Shown: in pieces, positions 38,354-52,925 of the stretch | Numbering within the stretch: position 1 is the first letter of the stretch | How the letters are laid out: each line of letters begins with the position of its first letter | Assembly (NCBI RefSeq): GCF_003651245.1 | Contig: NZ_RAPE01000004.1 | Location: forward strand, 62,001-126,000 | Direction: 5' to 3' | Source of the DNA: Roseovarius spongiae | Lineage (GTDB): Bacteria > Pseudomonadota > Alphaproteobacteria > Rhodobacterales > Rhodobacteraceae | DNA: 64,000 nucleotides | Program-made: the position numbers and the translations under genes | The notes under the pieces: generated by a model | What the model saw: the letters and a program-made list of their open reading frames with translations, nothing else | Told to the model about the DNA's origin: nothing | The model's database searches: none

Positions 38354-39058
38354 ATGTCTAGACAAAAGACCGCCCTCATCACCGCCGGGGGCAGCGGCCT
38401 CGGGGCCGGCGCCGCGCGTCGTCTCGCCGCCGATGGTTACCGGGTCGGCATCCTGTCGTCCTCGGGCAAGGGCGAGGCGCTGGCCGAGGAGTTGGGCGGT
38501 TTCGGCGTCACCGGATCGAACCTCGAACCCGACGACCTTGCCGCGCTGGTCGAGGGCGCGCAATCGCGCTGGGGCCGGGTCGATGTGCTGGTCAATTCCG
38601 CGGGGCACGGCCCCAAGGGTCCGGTTCTCGATATCACGGACGCGGACTGGCATTTGGGCATGGATGTCTACCTGTTGAACGTGATCCGGCCGACGCGGCT
38701 GGTCACGCCAATGATGCAGGCCCAGGGCGGCGGGGCGATCATCAACATATCGACCTTCGCGGCGTTCGAGCCCGACCCGCTGTTCCCGACCTCGGGCGTG
38801 TTCCGCGCCGGGCTGGCGGCGTTTTCCAAGCTCTACGCCGACAAACACGCCGCCGACAACATCCGTATGAACAACGTGCTGCCCGGCTTCATCGACAGTC
38901 TGCCCGAAGCCGAAGACCGCCGCGCGCGCATACCGATGGGGCGTTACGGCAAGGTGGAGGAGGTGTCATCGCTGATCTCGTGGCTGGCCTCCGAGAACGG
39001 CGCATACATGACCGGGCAGAACCTGCGGGTCGACGGTGGGCTGACCCGCGCGGTCTGA
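38354..39058 (+). CDS. SDR family protein lacking the usual YxxxK residues
   Basis: 234-residue Rossmann-fold protein of the short-chain dehydrogenase family. Cofactor motif TAGGSGLGAGAA (residues 10-21), NSAG (about 82-85), catalytic-type Ser in NISTFA. Where YxxxK is expected the sequence reads PTSGVFRAGLAAFSK, so both Tyr and Lys appear replaced. The C-terminal part (NNVLPGFIDS, GQNLRVDGGLTRAV) is normal. Such SDRs exist as a subgroup and may act differently or only bind the cofactor. Probably regulated by the divergent LysR gene. Confidence 0.85.
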   Translation: MSRQKTALITAGGSGLGAGAARRLAADGYRVGILSSSGKGEALAEELGGFGVTGSNLEPDDLAALVEGAQSRWGRVDVLVNSAGHGPKGPVLDITDADWHLGMDVYLLNVIRPTRLVTPMMQAQGGGAIINISTFAAFEPDPLFPTSGVFRAGLAAFSKLYADKHAADNIRMNNVLPGFIDSLPEAEDRRARIPMGRYGKVEEVSSLISWLASENGAYMTGQNLRVDGGLTRAV

Positions 39059-39063
39059 GTCCG

Positions 39064-39657
39064 TTAGCCCAGTTCGGCGAGCCGGTAGGCCTCGGTGAAA
39101 CCGTCATTCGGAATCGCCGCGGCCTCCGGCGGCCGCGGCCCCAGCGAGACGCGCATCTCGATTTCGGTGGCGTCGCGGCGGATCTCGGTGGCTCCGAGGC
39201 GGCGCAGCAGCGCCAGCATCGGCGCGTTTTCGGCATGGACCAGCGCCAGGAAGCTGGTCACGCCGTTCTGCGTCGCGTGCTTGACCAGCGCGCCCATCAG
39301 GATGCCGCCAAGGCCGAGCCCCTGGAACCGGTCCACGACGGTCATCGCCATTTCGGCGACATCCCCGCCGGGCTTGGTGCGCACGTAGCGCGCGATACCC
39401 AGCGGCTCGACCGAGCGATGCCCCTGCCGTTCGGCGCCGATCACCGCGCGATGGTCGTCCGTGGGGGCGGTGAAATCGTCCAGTTCACGGTGCGAGAGTT
39501 GCGGATGCGGCCCGAGGAACCGCAGGTAGCGCGAGCGCTCGGACAACTGCCCGAACCCGGTGAGGATCAGCGCGCGGTCGTGGCGTCCGACCTCGCGGAT
39601 TCGCACCAGTTCACCCGAGGCGAGCTGCGCGGTGAAGGGAATGAGGCGCACTGTCAT
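39064..39657 (-). CDS. GNAT family N-acetyltransferase
   Basis: 197 residues with a GNAT fold. The acetyl-CoA pyrophosphate-binding segment is VVDRFQGLGLGGILMGALVK (about residues 107-126), preceded by the usual beta strand AEMAMTVV. The N-terminal part IREVGRHDRALILTGFGQLS fits acetyltransferases fused to or resembling the PatZ C-terminal domain, which acetylate proteins. The real acceptor is unknown. It converges on the SDR gene 6 bases away. Confidence 0.82.
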   Translation of the reverse strand: MTVRLIPFTAQLASGELVRIREVGRHDRALILTGFGQLSERSRYLRFLGPHPQLSHRELDDFTAPTDDHRAVIGAERQGHRSVEPLGIARYVRTKPGGDVAEMAMTVVDRFQGLGLGGILMGALVKHATQNGVTSFLALVHAENAPMLALLRRLGATEIRRDATEIEMRVSLGPRPPEAAAIPNDGFTEAYRLAELG

Positions 39658-39687
39658 GATGTGTCCGGAGCCCTCCGTTGGCGGGAC

Positions 39688-39709
39688 GCCCCGGCCGGGA
39701 ATGGCCGGG
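39688..39709 (-). other. GC-rich hairpin downstream of gltB
   Basis: Perfect 8-bp stem CCCCGGCC/GGCCGGGG (39688-39695 with 39702-39709) with a 6-base loop, between gltB and the GNAT gene, both on minus. No T run follows on either strand, so it is at best an RNA-stabilising or pausing hairpin. Confidence 0.35.
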
Positions 39710-39796
39710 GCTGGGGTTTGTCGGAAACGGTGGCTTCAGTATAGCCCAACGTGCGTCGCGGGAAACGGTTCCACCGCTGGATGAGCGTTCTTTCCG

Positions 39797-44319
<4,523 letters not shown>

Positions 44320-44323
<4 letters not shown>

Positions 44324-44763
44324 GCGTCGTCTCCTTCGACGTGGTTATGGGCGGCCTCGTATTCGGCGCGGGTCCGGGTCGCGTGATCCCCGGCCAGACG
44401 GGCCGCCGGCATTGCGCAATCGCTGTAGATTTCCGATCCCAGCGGCCAGCCCAGCGCCGCGTCGAAAAGCCCCGGCATGAGATCGTAGGACGCGTCGGCG
44501 CGGTCGGTGTCGCGCATCCACAGATGCGATCCGCAGGTTGCGCAGAACGCGCGTTCGGCAAAGGACGACGACATGTGCCGCGTGACCGGGCCGGTCACGG
44601 TGACGGCCTCCGGCGCCGCCTCGAAACACAGGAAGAGCCCGCCGGTCCATTGCTGGCACATGCGGCAATGACAGGCGCCGATCTCCGGCTCATGCGCGCC
44701 GGCGAGCGTGATCCGCACCGCGCCGCACAGGCATTCTCCGATCATGCTACCCATCTCTTTCAT
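44320..44763 (-). CDS. GFA family protein (glutathione-dependent formaldehyde-activating enzyme-like)
   Basis: 147-residue zinc protein. The GFA cysteine pattern is complete: CLCGAVRI (residues 11-18), CHCRMCQQWTG (about 31-41) and FCATCGSHLW (about 73-82). Most GFA-family members are not true formaldehyde-glutathione enzymes and have unknown roles. The gene lies between gltD (34 bases) and gltB (4-base overlap), so it is translated as part of the glutamate synthase operon. The ATG at 44763 follows a GAGGAAC site; two more ATGs lie in the first seven codons. Confidence 0.85.
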
Positions 44764-44797
44764 TGTTCCTCAAATACCCATCGCGCCACATGCGCCG

Positions 44798-46234
44798 CTA
44801 TTCCGCCGCCAGCGCGGCGCCAGCCGCGTCAAGATCGCCCAACACCGCATCCGCGCAATCGCGCCCGTCGCGGATCGCCCAGACGACGAGGGAGGCGCCG
44901 CGCACGATGTCGCCAACCGCATAGACCCCCTCCATACCCGTGCGTCCGGTCTCGAACTCGGCCCGGATCGTGCCCCAGCGGGTCACCGGCAGGTCCGGCT
45001 GGCCCCAGAGCGTCGGCAGATCCTCGGGCTCAAAGCCGAGCGCCTTGATGACCATGTCGGCGGGTTCGTCATGCTCGGCGCCCTCGATCTCCTCGGGCGC
45101 CTGGCGGCCCGTCGCGTCGGGTGCGCCAAGACGCATCTGCTGGACGCGCACGGCGTTCACTGGATCGCCTAGGAACGCCCTGGGCGCGCTCAGCCAGTCG
45201 AATGTCACGCCCTCTTCCTCGGCGTTGGCGACCTCGCGCTGGCTGCCGGGCATGTTGGCGCGGTCGCGCCGGTAGAGGCATTTCACCGACGCAGCCCCCT
45301 GCCGGACCGCCGTGCGCACGCAGTCCATCGCCGTGTCGCCGCCGCCGATCACCACCACGCGCTTACCGGCGGCGTTCAGTTCTCCGCTGTCGAATTCGGG
45401 CACCTCGTCGCCGAAGGATCGGCGGTTGGACGCGGTCAGGTAGTCGAGCGCGCGCACGATGCCCACCGCGCCCGCGCCCGGCCCCTGCAATTCGCGCGAC
45501 TTGTAAACGCCGGTGGCGATGATGATCGCGTCGTGCCGCGACCGGAGCGCGTCAAAGGAAATGTCGGTCCCCACGGCGCAGTTCAGCTTCATCTCGACGC
45601 CGCCCTGTTCAAGCTGCTCCATCCGGCGCATGACGACCTCTTTCCCGAGCTTGAAGCCGGGGATCCCGTAGATCATCAGCCCGCCGCCCCGGTCGTGGCG
45701 GTCATACACGGTGACCTGCACGCCCGCGCGCCGCAGCGCGTCCGCCGCCGCCAGCCCGCCGGGCCCGGCGCCGATGACGCCCACGCTCTCGGCCCGCTCG
45801 CGGCGCGGCGCGATGGGCGGCACCCAGCCCTGTTCCCACGCGGTGTCGGTGATGTACTTCTCGACCGCGCCGATGGTGACGGTCCCGTGGCCGGCCTGTT
45901 CGATCACGCAATTGCCTTCGCAGAGCCGGTCCTGCGGGCAGATCCGCCCACAGATCTCGGGGAAGGTGTTGGTCGCCTGGCTGAGTTCATACGCCTCCTG
46001 CAGGCGCCCTTCGGCGGTGAGACGCAGCCAGTCGGGGATGTTGTTGTGCAGCGGGCAATGCGTCTGGCAGTAGGGCACGCCGCACTGGCTGCACCGGCTG
46101 GCCTGCTCGCGCGCCTTGGCGTCGGCGTATTCGGCGTAGATTTCGTGAAAGTCGCGATTGCGCAGATCCGGCGGCCGCTTTTCTGGCATGTCGCGGGGGG
46201 TCGTGACGAATTTCAGCATCGGGTTCTCGGCCAC
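44798..46234 (-). CDS. gltD: Glutamate synthase (NADPH) small subunit
   Basis: 478-residue flavoprotein feeding electrons from NADPH to GltB. Two [4Fe-4S] cysteine sets (CSQCGVPYCQTHC and CGRICPQDRLCEGNC, residues about 46-110), FAD motif GVIGAGPGGLAAADAL and NADPH motif VVVIGGGDTAMDC. The GTG at 46234 has a GGAG site 8 bases upstream and opens on MLKFVTTPR-type sequence; a frame extending to 46357 covers only AT-rich control DNA. First gene of the gltD-GFA-gltB operon. Confidence 0.95.
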   Translation of the reverse strand: MAENPMLKFVTTPRDMPEKRPPDLRNRDFHEIYAEYADAKAREQASRCSQCGVPYCQTHCPLHNNIPDWLRLTAEGRLQEAYELSQATNTFPEICGRICPQDRLCEGNCVIEQAGHGTVTIGAVEKYITDTAWEQGWVPPIAPRRERAESVGVIGAGPGGLAAADALRRAGVQVTVYDRHDRGGGLMIYGIPGFKLGKEVVMRRMEQLEQGGVEMKLNCAVGTDISFDALRSRHDAIIIATGVYKSRELQGPGAGAVGIVRALDYLTASNRRSFGDEVPEFDSGELNAAGKRVVVIGGGDTAMDCVRTAVRQGAASVKCLYRRDRANMPGSQREVANAEEEGVTFDWLSAPRAFLGDPVNAVRVQQMRLGAPDATGRQAPEEIEGAEHDEPADMVIKALGFEPEDLPTLWGQPDLPVTRWGTIRAEFETGRTGMEGVYAVGDIVRGASLVVWAIRDGRDCADAVLGDLDAAGAALAAE

Positions 46235-46287
46235 GGGCGCATCTCCGGTTGGACTCGCCGTGGATAAACCGCGCCGCCGGAGAATAA

Positions 46288-46306
46288 AAGACAGCAATGC
46301 TGTCTT
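46288..46306. promoter_or_regulatory. 19-bp perfect palindrome upstream of gltD
   Basis: AAGACAGCA-A-TGCTGTCTT, arms of 9 bases around one central base, 54 bases before the gltD start and 79 bases after the uppP stop. On the minus strand it can also fold as an 8-bp hairpin followed by TTTTATT, so it is either an operator of the glt operon or a terminator for uppP. Confidence 0.5.
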
Positions 46307-46384
46307 AATATGGTTTTTCCAACCTCGAACCTTGCGAAAAGCCGCCTCGTTCCTCAAAAATTAGTAAACAAGTGTGTCCTATCG

Positions 46385-47188
46385 CTATCCAAGGACGAAA
46401 AGCAGCGCCAGCGCGGCGACGCCGGCGGTGATTCGCCACCAGCCGAAGAACGCGTAGCCATTGCGGCTCACGAAGCCCAGGAGCCACTTGACCACCAGCG
46501 CCGCGGTGACGAAGGCGCAGGCCAGCCCGACGGCGATATCGCTCACCGCGCCGAGGTCGAGGACGGCGCGATTGGCCCAGAGATCATAGGCGAAGGCCCC
46601 CGCCATCGTCGGCATCGACAGGAAGAACGAGAATTCGGCCGCCGCCCGCTTGCCCACGCCCATCAGCAGCGCGCCGACGATCGTCGCCCCCGACCGGCTG
46701 GTGCCGGGCACCATGGCAAGGCACTGGAACAGCCCGATGCGCAGCGCGACGTTCAGCGGCAGACGCATCGCGTCGTCGTGGCGCGGGCGCGGCGCGAAGC
46801 GGTCCACGAAGAGCAACAGGACGCCGCCGAGGATCAGCATCACCGCGATCAGCATCGGCGTCTCGAACAGGACCGTCTTGATGAACTTGTGCGCGAAGAC
46901 CCCGATCACCGCCGCTGGAAGGAAGGCGATGAGGATCGACCACAAGAACCGCCGCGCCTGCCGATCACGGGGTGCTGCGCGCGCGACCGCGATCAGCTTG
47001 CCCGAATAGATCGTCAGGATCGCCAGCACCGCGCCCAGCTGGATCACCACCTCGAAGGTGCGCCCGGCGCTGTTGAACCCGAGGAAGTGCCCGAACAAGA
47101 GAAGATGCCCGGTGGAGGACACCGGGATGAACTCGGTCAGGCCCTCGATCAGCCCGAGAAAGGCCGCGAGAAGCGTCGTATCGGACAT
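46385..47188 (-). CDS. uppP: Undecaprenyl-diphosphatase UppP (BacA)
   Basis: 267-residue integral membrane phosphatase that recycles undecaprenyl pyrophosphate for peptidoglycan synthesis and can give bacitracin resistance. The two inverted-repeat active-site motifs are clear: [20 protein letters not shown] (residues 12-31) and [19 protein letters not shown] (about residues 159-177). Eight or so spans, full family length. The upstream NDUFA9-like gene ends 18 bases away, so the two are likely one transcript. Confidence 0.95.
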   Translation of the reverse strand: MSDTTLLAAFLGLIEGLTEFIPVSSTGHLLLFGHFLGFNSAGRTFEVVIQLGAVLAILTIYSGKLIAVARAAPRDRQARRFLWSILIAFLPAAVIGVFAHKFIKTVLFETPMLIAVMLILGGVLLLFVDRFAPRPRHDDAMRLPLNVALRIGLFQCLAMVPGTSRSGATIVGALLMGVGKRAAAEFSFFLSMPTMAGAFAYDLWANRAVLDLGAVSDIAVGLACAFVTAALVVKWLLGFVSRNGYAFFGWWRITAGVAALALLFVLG

Positions 47189-47206
47189 CTGGCCTTTCCC
47201 GCCGGA

Positions 47207-48187
47207 TCAGGCGCGCAGGTTTCGCGCGGATTCCTTGATCGCTGCGTACTGCCCCGACGGGCGGAAGCGCCAGAGATACTCGGGCAGAACCGCTTCGAGC
47301 GACTGCGGCGTGATCCCCAGCGCCTCGAACCCGCGCGCGCCTTCGGGCGCGACGTTGTCGGAGCGTAGCGTCGTCACCTGGTCGCGGGTGATCTGCGCGG
47401 GGATGAGTCCGAGGCTCAGGAACTGCACCATCTCCATCACGGCGCCCATGACGCTGGCGATCGGGAACGGGATGTTCATGATCAGCCGCCGCCGCCGGAT
47501 CACGCCCAGCATCTGGCGGATCAACTCGCCGAAGGTGTTCACGTCCGGGCCGCCCAGCGTGTAGATGCCCGGCGCGGCCGCGCCGGTCGCCCCGAGGAAT
47601 GCGGCATGCGCGACATCGTCGACATAGACCGGCTGCAACTTGGCGCTGGCCCCGACAATGGGCAGCACCGGCCCAAAGCGCGACATCGCAGCGAAACGGT
47701 TGAAGAACGCATCCTCCGCCCCGAAGATCACCGATGGGCGCAGGATCATGGCGTCGGGGAAATGTTCGAGGACCGCCGCCTCGCCCTCGCCCTTGGACTG
47801 CGCATAGAGGCTGTCCGCCTCCGGGTCCGCGCCGATCGCCGAGATGTGGACCATGCGCGCAACGCCCTGTTCGGTCGCGATGCGCGCAATGCGCCCCGCG
47901 CCCTCGTTCTGCACCGCGTCGAAATTGTTGCGGCCGCCACGATCGAACGTGCCCACGCAGTTGATCACCACGTCCGCGCCGCGCGTCACCGCGCGCACGC
48001 TGTCATCGTCGCGGATGTTGCAGAAGACCGGCGCGACCTGCCCGACGACGCCGTAAGGCGTGACATGCATGGCCTCGTTCGGGCGGCGCACCGCGACCCG
48101 CACACGCCATCCCGCCTTCGCCAGACGCCGGACGATGTAACGCCCCACAAAACCTGATCCGCCGTAAACGGTGACGAGTTTCGACAT
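47207..48187 (-). CDS. Complex I NDUFA9 subunit-like NAD(P)-binding protein
   Basis: 326-residue extended-SDR (atypical epimerase) protein. Cofactor motif VYGGSGFVGRYIVRRLAKAG at residues 6-25, then HISAIGADPEADSLYAQSKG (about 119-138) and ILRPSVIFGAED. This matches the NDUFA9 family of respiratory complex I accessory proteins found in alphaproteobacteria and mitochondria. The ATG at 48187 has a GGAGG site; a further in-frame ATG at 48205 is less likely. No nuo gene is nearby. Confidence 0.88.
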   Translation of the reverse strand: MSKLVTVYGGSGFVGRYIVRRLAKAGWRVRVAVRRPNEAMHVTPYGVVGQVAPVFCNIRDDDSVRAVTRGADVVINCVGTFDRGGRNNFDAVQNEGAGRIARIATEQGVARMVHISAIGADPEADSLYAQSKGEGEAAVLEHFPDAMILRPSVIFGAEDAFFNRFAAMSRFGPVLPIVGASAKLQPVYVDDVAHAAFLGATGAAAPGIYTLGGPDVNTFGELIRQMLGVIRRRRLIMNIPFPIASVMGAVMEMVQFLSLGLIPAQITRDQVTTLRSDNVAPEGARGFEALGITPQSLEAVLPEYLWRFRPSGQYAAIKESARNLRA

Positions 48188-48289
48188 GGCTGGCCTCCGC
48201 GGCATCGCGTGTTTCGGTCGCTCCAGTCCTACCCGCCCCGCGCCGCCCCGACAAGGCGGAAGGCGCCCGTTTCACGCGGCAAATTGCCG

Positions 48290-48318
48290 TTGACACCGCC
48301 TGTCCCTGCGTCTAAACG
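48290..48318 (+). promoter_or_regulatory. Probable promoter of tRNA-Leu
   Basis: TTGACA (48290-48295), a 17-base spacer and TAAACG (48313-48318), placing the start of transcription about 10 bases before the mature tRNA. Confidence 0.55.
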
Positions 48319-48335
48319 CACGGCTCACGGCACCT

Positions 48336-48421
<86 letters not shown>

Positions 48422-48718
48422 CTCTTCTCAGCTAACGCATTGGTAACGCTCCAGCTTTAACTCGAGCCAGGAGCCGTAGACCATGTCGAAGACTACTTCG
48501 CCCGGGTTCACCTTCGTTAAAGCGGGGTGTTCTACTTCAGTGGTCGCACCCCTAGAGAGTTGCTTCGCCACTATTCGTCCCCTGGGATCGCCTTCTCTCT
48601 GCGCATGAGGTCCGCGAGGGCGAGCTTGGAGTCACGCCCACGTTTGAAAGACGTTTGAAAATATCGACACACCGAGATCAGCGACCTTGATGCTTTCGTT
48701 CACTTTCGACGATCTAAC
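48422..48718. other. Atypical intergenic DNA between two tRNA genes
   Basis: About 300 bases between tRNA-Leu and the convergent tRNA-Thr with visibly lower GC than the surroundings. It holds a 9-base direct repeat CGTTTGAAA (two copies at 48639-48659) and short minus-strand frames (48571-48672 and 48428-48571), with no recognisable integrase or duplicated tRNA end. It may be the residue of an element once inserted at a tRNA gene. Confidence 0.4.
48428..48571 (-). CDS. Possible 47-residue protein between tRNA genes
   Basis: GTG-started frame with a GGGGA site about 7 bases upstream. Residues include [20 protein letters not shown], which look protein-like, ending RYQCVS. Its GTG shares one base with the TAG of a 33-codon frame upstream, so the two could be coupled. 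No family recognised. A 41-codon plus-strand frame (from 48483) overlaps the same DNA, so this call is weak. Confidence 0.25.
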   Translation of the reverse strand: MAKQLSRGATTEVEHPALTKVNPGEVVFDMVYGSWLELKLERYQCVS

Positions 48719-48794
48719 TGGTGCCCCCACACGGACTCGAACCGCGGACCTACTGATTACAAATCAGTTGCTCTACCAGCTGAGCTATAGGGGC
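48719..48794 (-). tRNA. tRNA-Thr (anticodon TGT)
   Basis: 76 bases including encoded CCA. Acceptor GCCCCTA with TGGGGGC (one G-T pair), D arm AGCTCAGCTGGTAGAGC, anticodon stem ACTGA/TCAGT with loop TTTGTAA (anticodon TGT), T arm GGTTCGAGTCC. Reads ACA and related threonine codons. It faces the tRNA-Leu gene. Confidence 0.97.
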
Positions 48795-48804
48795 GCCGGG
48801 GGCG

Positions 48805-48833
48805 GGAGTAGCAGCGGGGCGGGGGCTTGGCAA
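48805..48833 (-). promoter_or_regulatory. Possible promoter of tRNA-Thr
   Basis: On minus: TTGCCA (48833-48828), a 17-base spacer and TACTCC (48810-48805), 11 bases before the tRNA. Correct spacing but a weak -10. Confidence 0.35.
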
Positions 48834-48862
48834 GAGTGCGCGGGCGCGCTTTCAAAGGCGCG

Positions 48863-49738
48863 TCACGGGGCGATGAGGGTGATGCCCGGTATGCGCGCGA
48901 TGGCGTAGACGTCCTCATCATAAAGATCGGTCAACTGATCGACCAGTTCCTCGGTCCAGCCGGGCAGGTCCAGTTCCTGTTCGATCGCGTCCTCTTCGGC
49001 GAACTTGTCGAGGAAGGCGACGATGACGCGGCGTTTCTGGATTTCCGTCATGTCCGGATGCTGGGCGAGGTAGGATTCGAAGCGGGCCATGCCGGGTTTG
49101 GACATGATCTGGCGCAGCAGAAGGTATTCGCCTTCGATCGGCACGGTCGGTTCGAGCGCGGCCATCTCGCGCAGGATCTGGCCGAAAATCAGCGGCGTGT
49201 CCTCGTTGCACCAGATGGTGATCGGGATGTCGGGCGCGGCGGCGCGCATGCGGCCGACAAGGTCGGACCAGCGCATCCCGGCCGGATCGGCGCCGTTCAG
49301 GTAGCTGTCGATCGAGTCGAACTGCGTCTGTTGCAGGAGCGCCGGCAGGAAGGTGGCGGGGTTGCAGAGCCCCATGAAGATCTCGATCTCGTCGCCGGCG
49401 AAGATCTCGCGCAGCGCCTCGATGCGCGCGCCGGCCGCGGAATAGAACTCACCCCCCGAGGCGGCCATCTTGGGCGTGCCGAAAAACCCGTGATTGGACA
49501 GCACCAGCCGTTCGCATTCATCCTCGGGCATGAGCGCGTCGATCACGATGTCGCGGGTTTCCGACGTCGTGTCGCCGTCCATCCCGGCATGCAGGATATC
49601 GCGCATCAGCTTGCGGTAGGCGGTCGGGTGCGGCACCGACGTGCCCCGTTCGGCCAGCATGGCCTGGTTGTTTATCAGGCATTTGACCAGCTTGTCCTCG
49701 TCCGTGTTGTGGGCGCCTGCGTGTAGAACGAGCTGCAT
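48863..49738 (-). CDS. Unknown protein resembling sulfotransferases with a degenerate P-loop
   Basis: 291-residue cytosolic protein. The N-terminus [20 protein letters not shown] followed by [16 protein letters not shown] lines up with the start of sulfotransferase-like proteins (HIGxHKTGTTxLQ...N...LLxxRG...P). Here the phosphate-binding KTGTT is replaced by NTDED, so PAPS binding is doubtful. The rest ([30 protein letters not shown]) is compatible with that fold but has no clear catalytic motif. ATG at 49738; divergent from uvrB. Function unknown; the fold assignment is my inference. Confidence 0.75.
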   Translation of the reverse strand: MQLVLHAGAHNTDEDKLVKCLINNQAMLAERGTSVPHPTAYRKLMRDILHAGMDGDTTSETRDIVIDALMPEDECERLVLSNHGFFGTPKMAASGGEFYSAAGARIEALREIFAGDEIEIFMGLCNPATFLPALLQQTQFDSIDSYLNGADPAGMRWSDLVGRMRAAAPDIPITIWCNEDTPLIFGQILREMAALEPTVPIEGEYLLLRQIMSKPGMARFESYLAQHPDMTEIQKRRVIVAFLDKFAEEDAIEQELDLPGWTEELVDQLTDLYDEDVYAIARIPGITLIAP

Positions 49739-49910
49739 GATCGGGGTGGCTCCGCTTGGATGTCGGCGCAATATATGGGGGTTCTGGCGGCAGATAAACC
49801 GCTATTTGCGCCCGTCGCGACGGCCCTGCGGGTTGAAGCGGGCCGGAAAAACGACAAATGTTAAAGCTGACCCTTCCTGCCGGACCGTCCCGTTTCCGAA
49901 AGCTCTGCCC

Positions 49911-52133
<2,223 letters not shown>

Positions 52134-52210
52134 GCGGCGCGGCGCGCCTGCGAACACCCGATTGTGACAGCGACGACCGGCGGAGATGCGTCTGCGGCCG
52201 CAGTCATGCC

Positions 52211-52239
52211 TTGCGCCCCGCTTGCAATCGTCCTATATG
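52211..52239 (+). promoter_or_regulatory. Probable promoter of the rimP-nusA-infB operon
   Basis: TTGCGC (52211-52216), a 17-base spacer and TATATG (52234-52239), about 105 bases upstream of rimP. A terminator-like hairpin lies between it and the gene. Confidence 0.45.
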
Positions 52240-52294
52240 CTCTTCAACAGCGGCGCGATCGGGTCCAAACCGGAACGCTCCACCGGAAATTCTG

Positions 52295-52317
52295 ACGGGC
52301 CGCGCGCCCGTTTTTTT
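52295..52317 (+). terminator. Leader terminator/attenuator upstream of rimP
   Basis: Stem ACGGGC/GCCCGT (52295-52300 with 52306-52311) with a CGCGC loop and seven T residues (52311-52317), 28 bases before the rimP start and downstream of the candidate promoter. It could end uvrB transcripts or attenuate the nusA operon. Confidence 0.7.
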
Positions 52318-52345
52318 GTGCTTGAAGGACTGTCCAGGAATCCCG

Positions 52346-52921
52346 ATGACCAACGACCTGATCGCCAAGGCCGCCATCGATCGCCGCATGGCCGAGATCA
52401 TCACCCCGGTGATCGAGGACCTCGGATTCGAACTGGTCCGCGTGCGGCTGATGGGCGGCAAGACCAACACGCTTCAGATCATGGCCGATCGCCCCGAGGG
52501 CGGGATCGAGGTCGATGACTGCGCGCAGATCAGCACCGCGGTGAGCGCCGCGCTCGACGTGGAAGACCCGATCGCCGACGCCTACACGCTCGAGGTGAGC
52601 AGCCCCGGCATCGACCGCCCGCTGACCCGGATCAAGGATTTCGAAGCCTTCGAGGGCTACGAGGCCAAGTTGGAGACCGGCGAGTTGATCGACGGGCGCA
52701 AACGCTTCAAGGGCGTCCTGGCCGGCGTCGAAGGCTCCGAGGTGCTGATCAACGTCGAGGAAGGCACCATCGGGCTTGAATTCGACTGGCTCGCCGACGC
52801 CAAGCTGGTGCTGACGGACGAGCTGATCAAGGAAATGCTGCGCCAGCGCAAGGCGGCGGGCGTGATCGACGAAGACAAATTCGATTCAATTGAGACTGAC
52901 GACGGTTCCGAGGAGGACTGA
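52346..52921 (+). CDS. rimP: Ribosome maturation factor RimP
   Basis: 191-residue protein needed for 30S subunit maturation. N-terminal alpha/beta domain with [20 protein letters not shown] and the signature [15 protein letters not shown] (about residues 83-97), then a C-terminal SH3-like domain. The acidic C-terminal tail ([10 protein letters not shown]) is an extension. The ATG at 52346 has an AGGAA site; the frame upstream covers only leader DNA. First gene of the rimP-nusA-ylxR-infB operon; nusA starts 4 bases after the stop. Confidence 0.95.
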   Translation: MTNDLIAKAAIDRRMAEIITPVIEDLGFELVRVRLMGGKTNTLQIMADRPEGGIEVDDCAQISTAVSAALDVEDPIADAYTLEVSSPGIDRPLTRIKDFEAFEGYEAKLETGELIDGRKRFKGVLAGVEGSEVLINVEEGTIGLEFDWLADAKLVLTDELIKEMLRQRKAAGVIDEDKFDSIETDDGSEED

Positions 52922-52925
52922 AAGA

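Noticed and set aside
48422..48718. Prophage or integrative element at tRNA-Leu
   Set aside because: No integrase, no duplicated tRNA 3' end and only about 300 bases; kept only as a possible scar.
49739..49910. LexA box for uvrB
   Set aside because: Searched for GTTC-N7-GTTC (alphaproteobacterial SOS box) and variants. Only single GTTC or GAAC words occur without the paired spacing.
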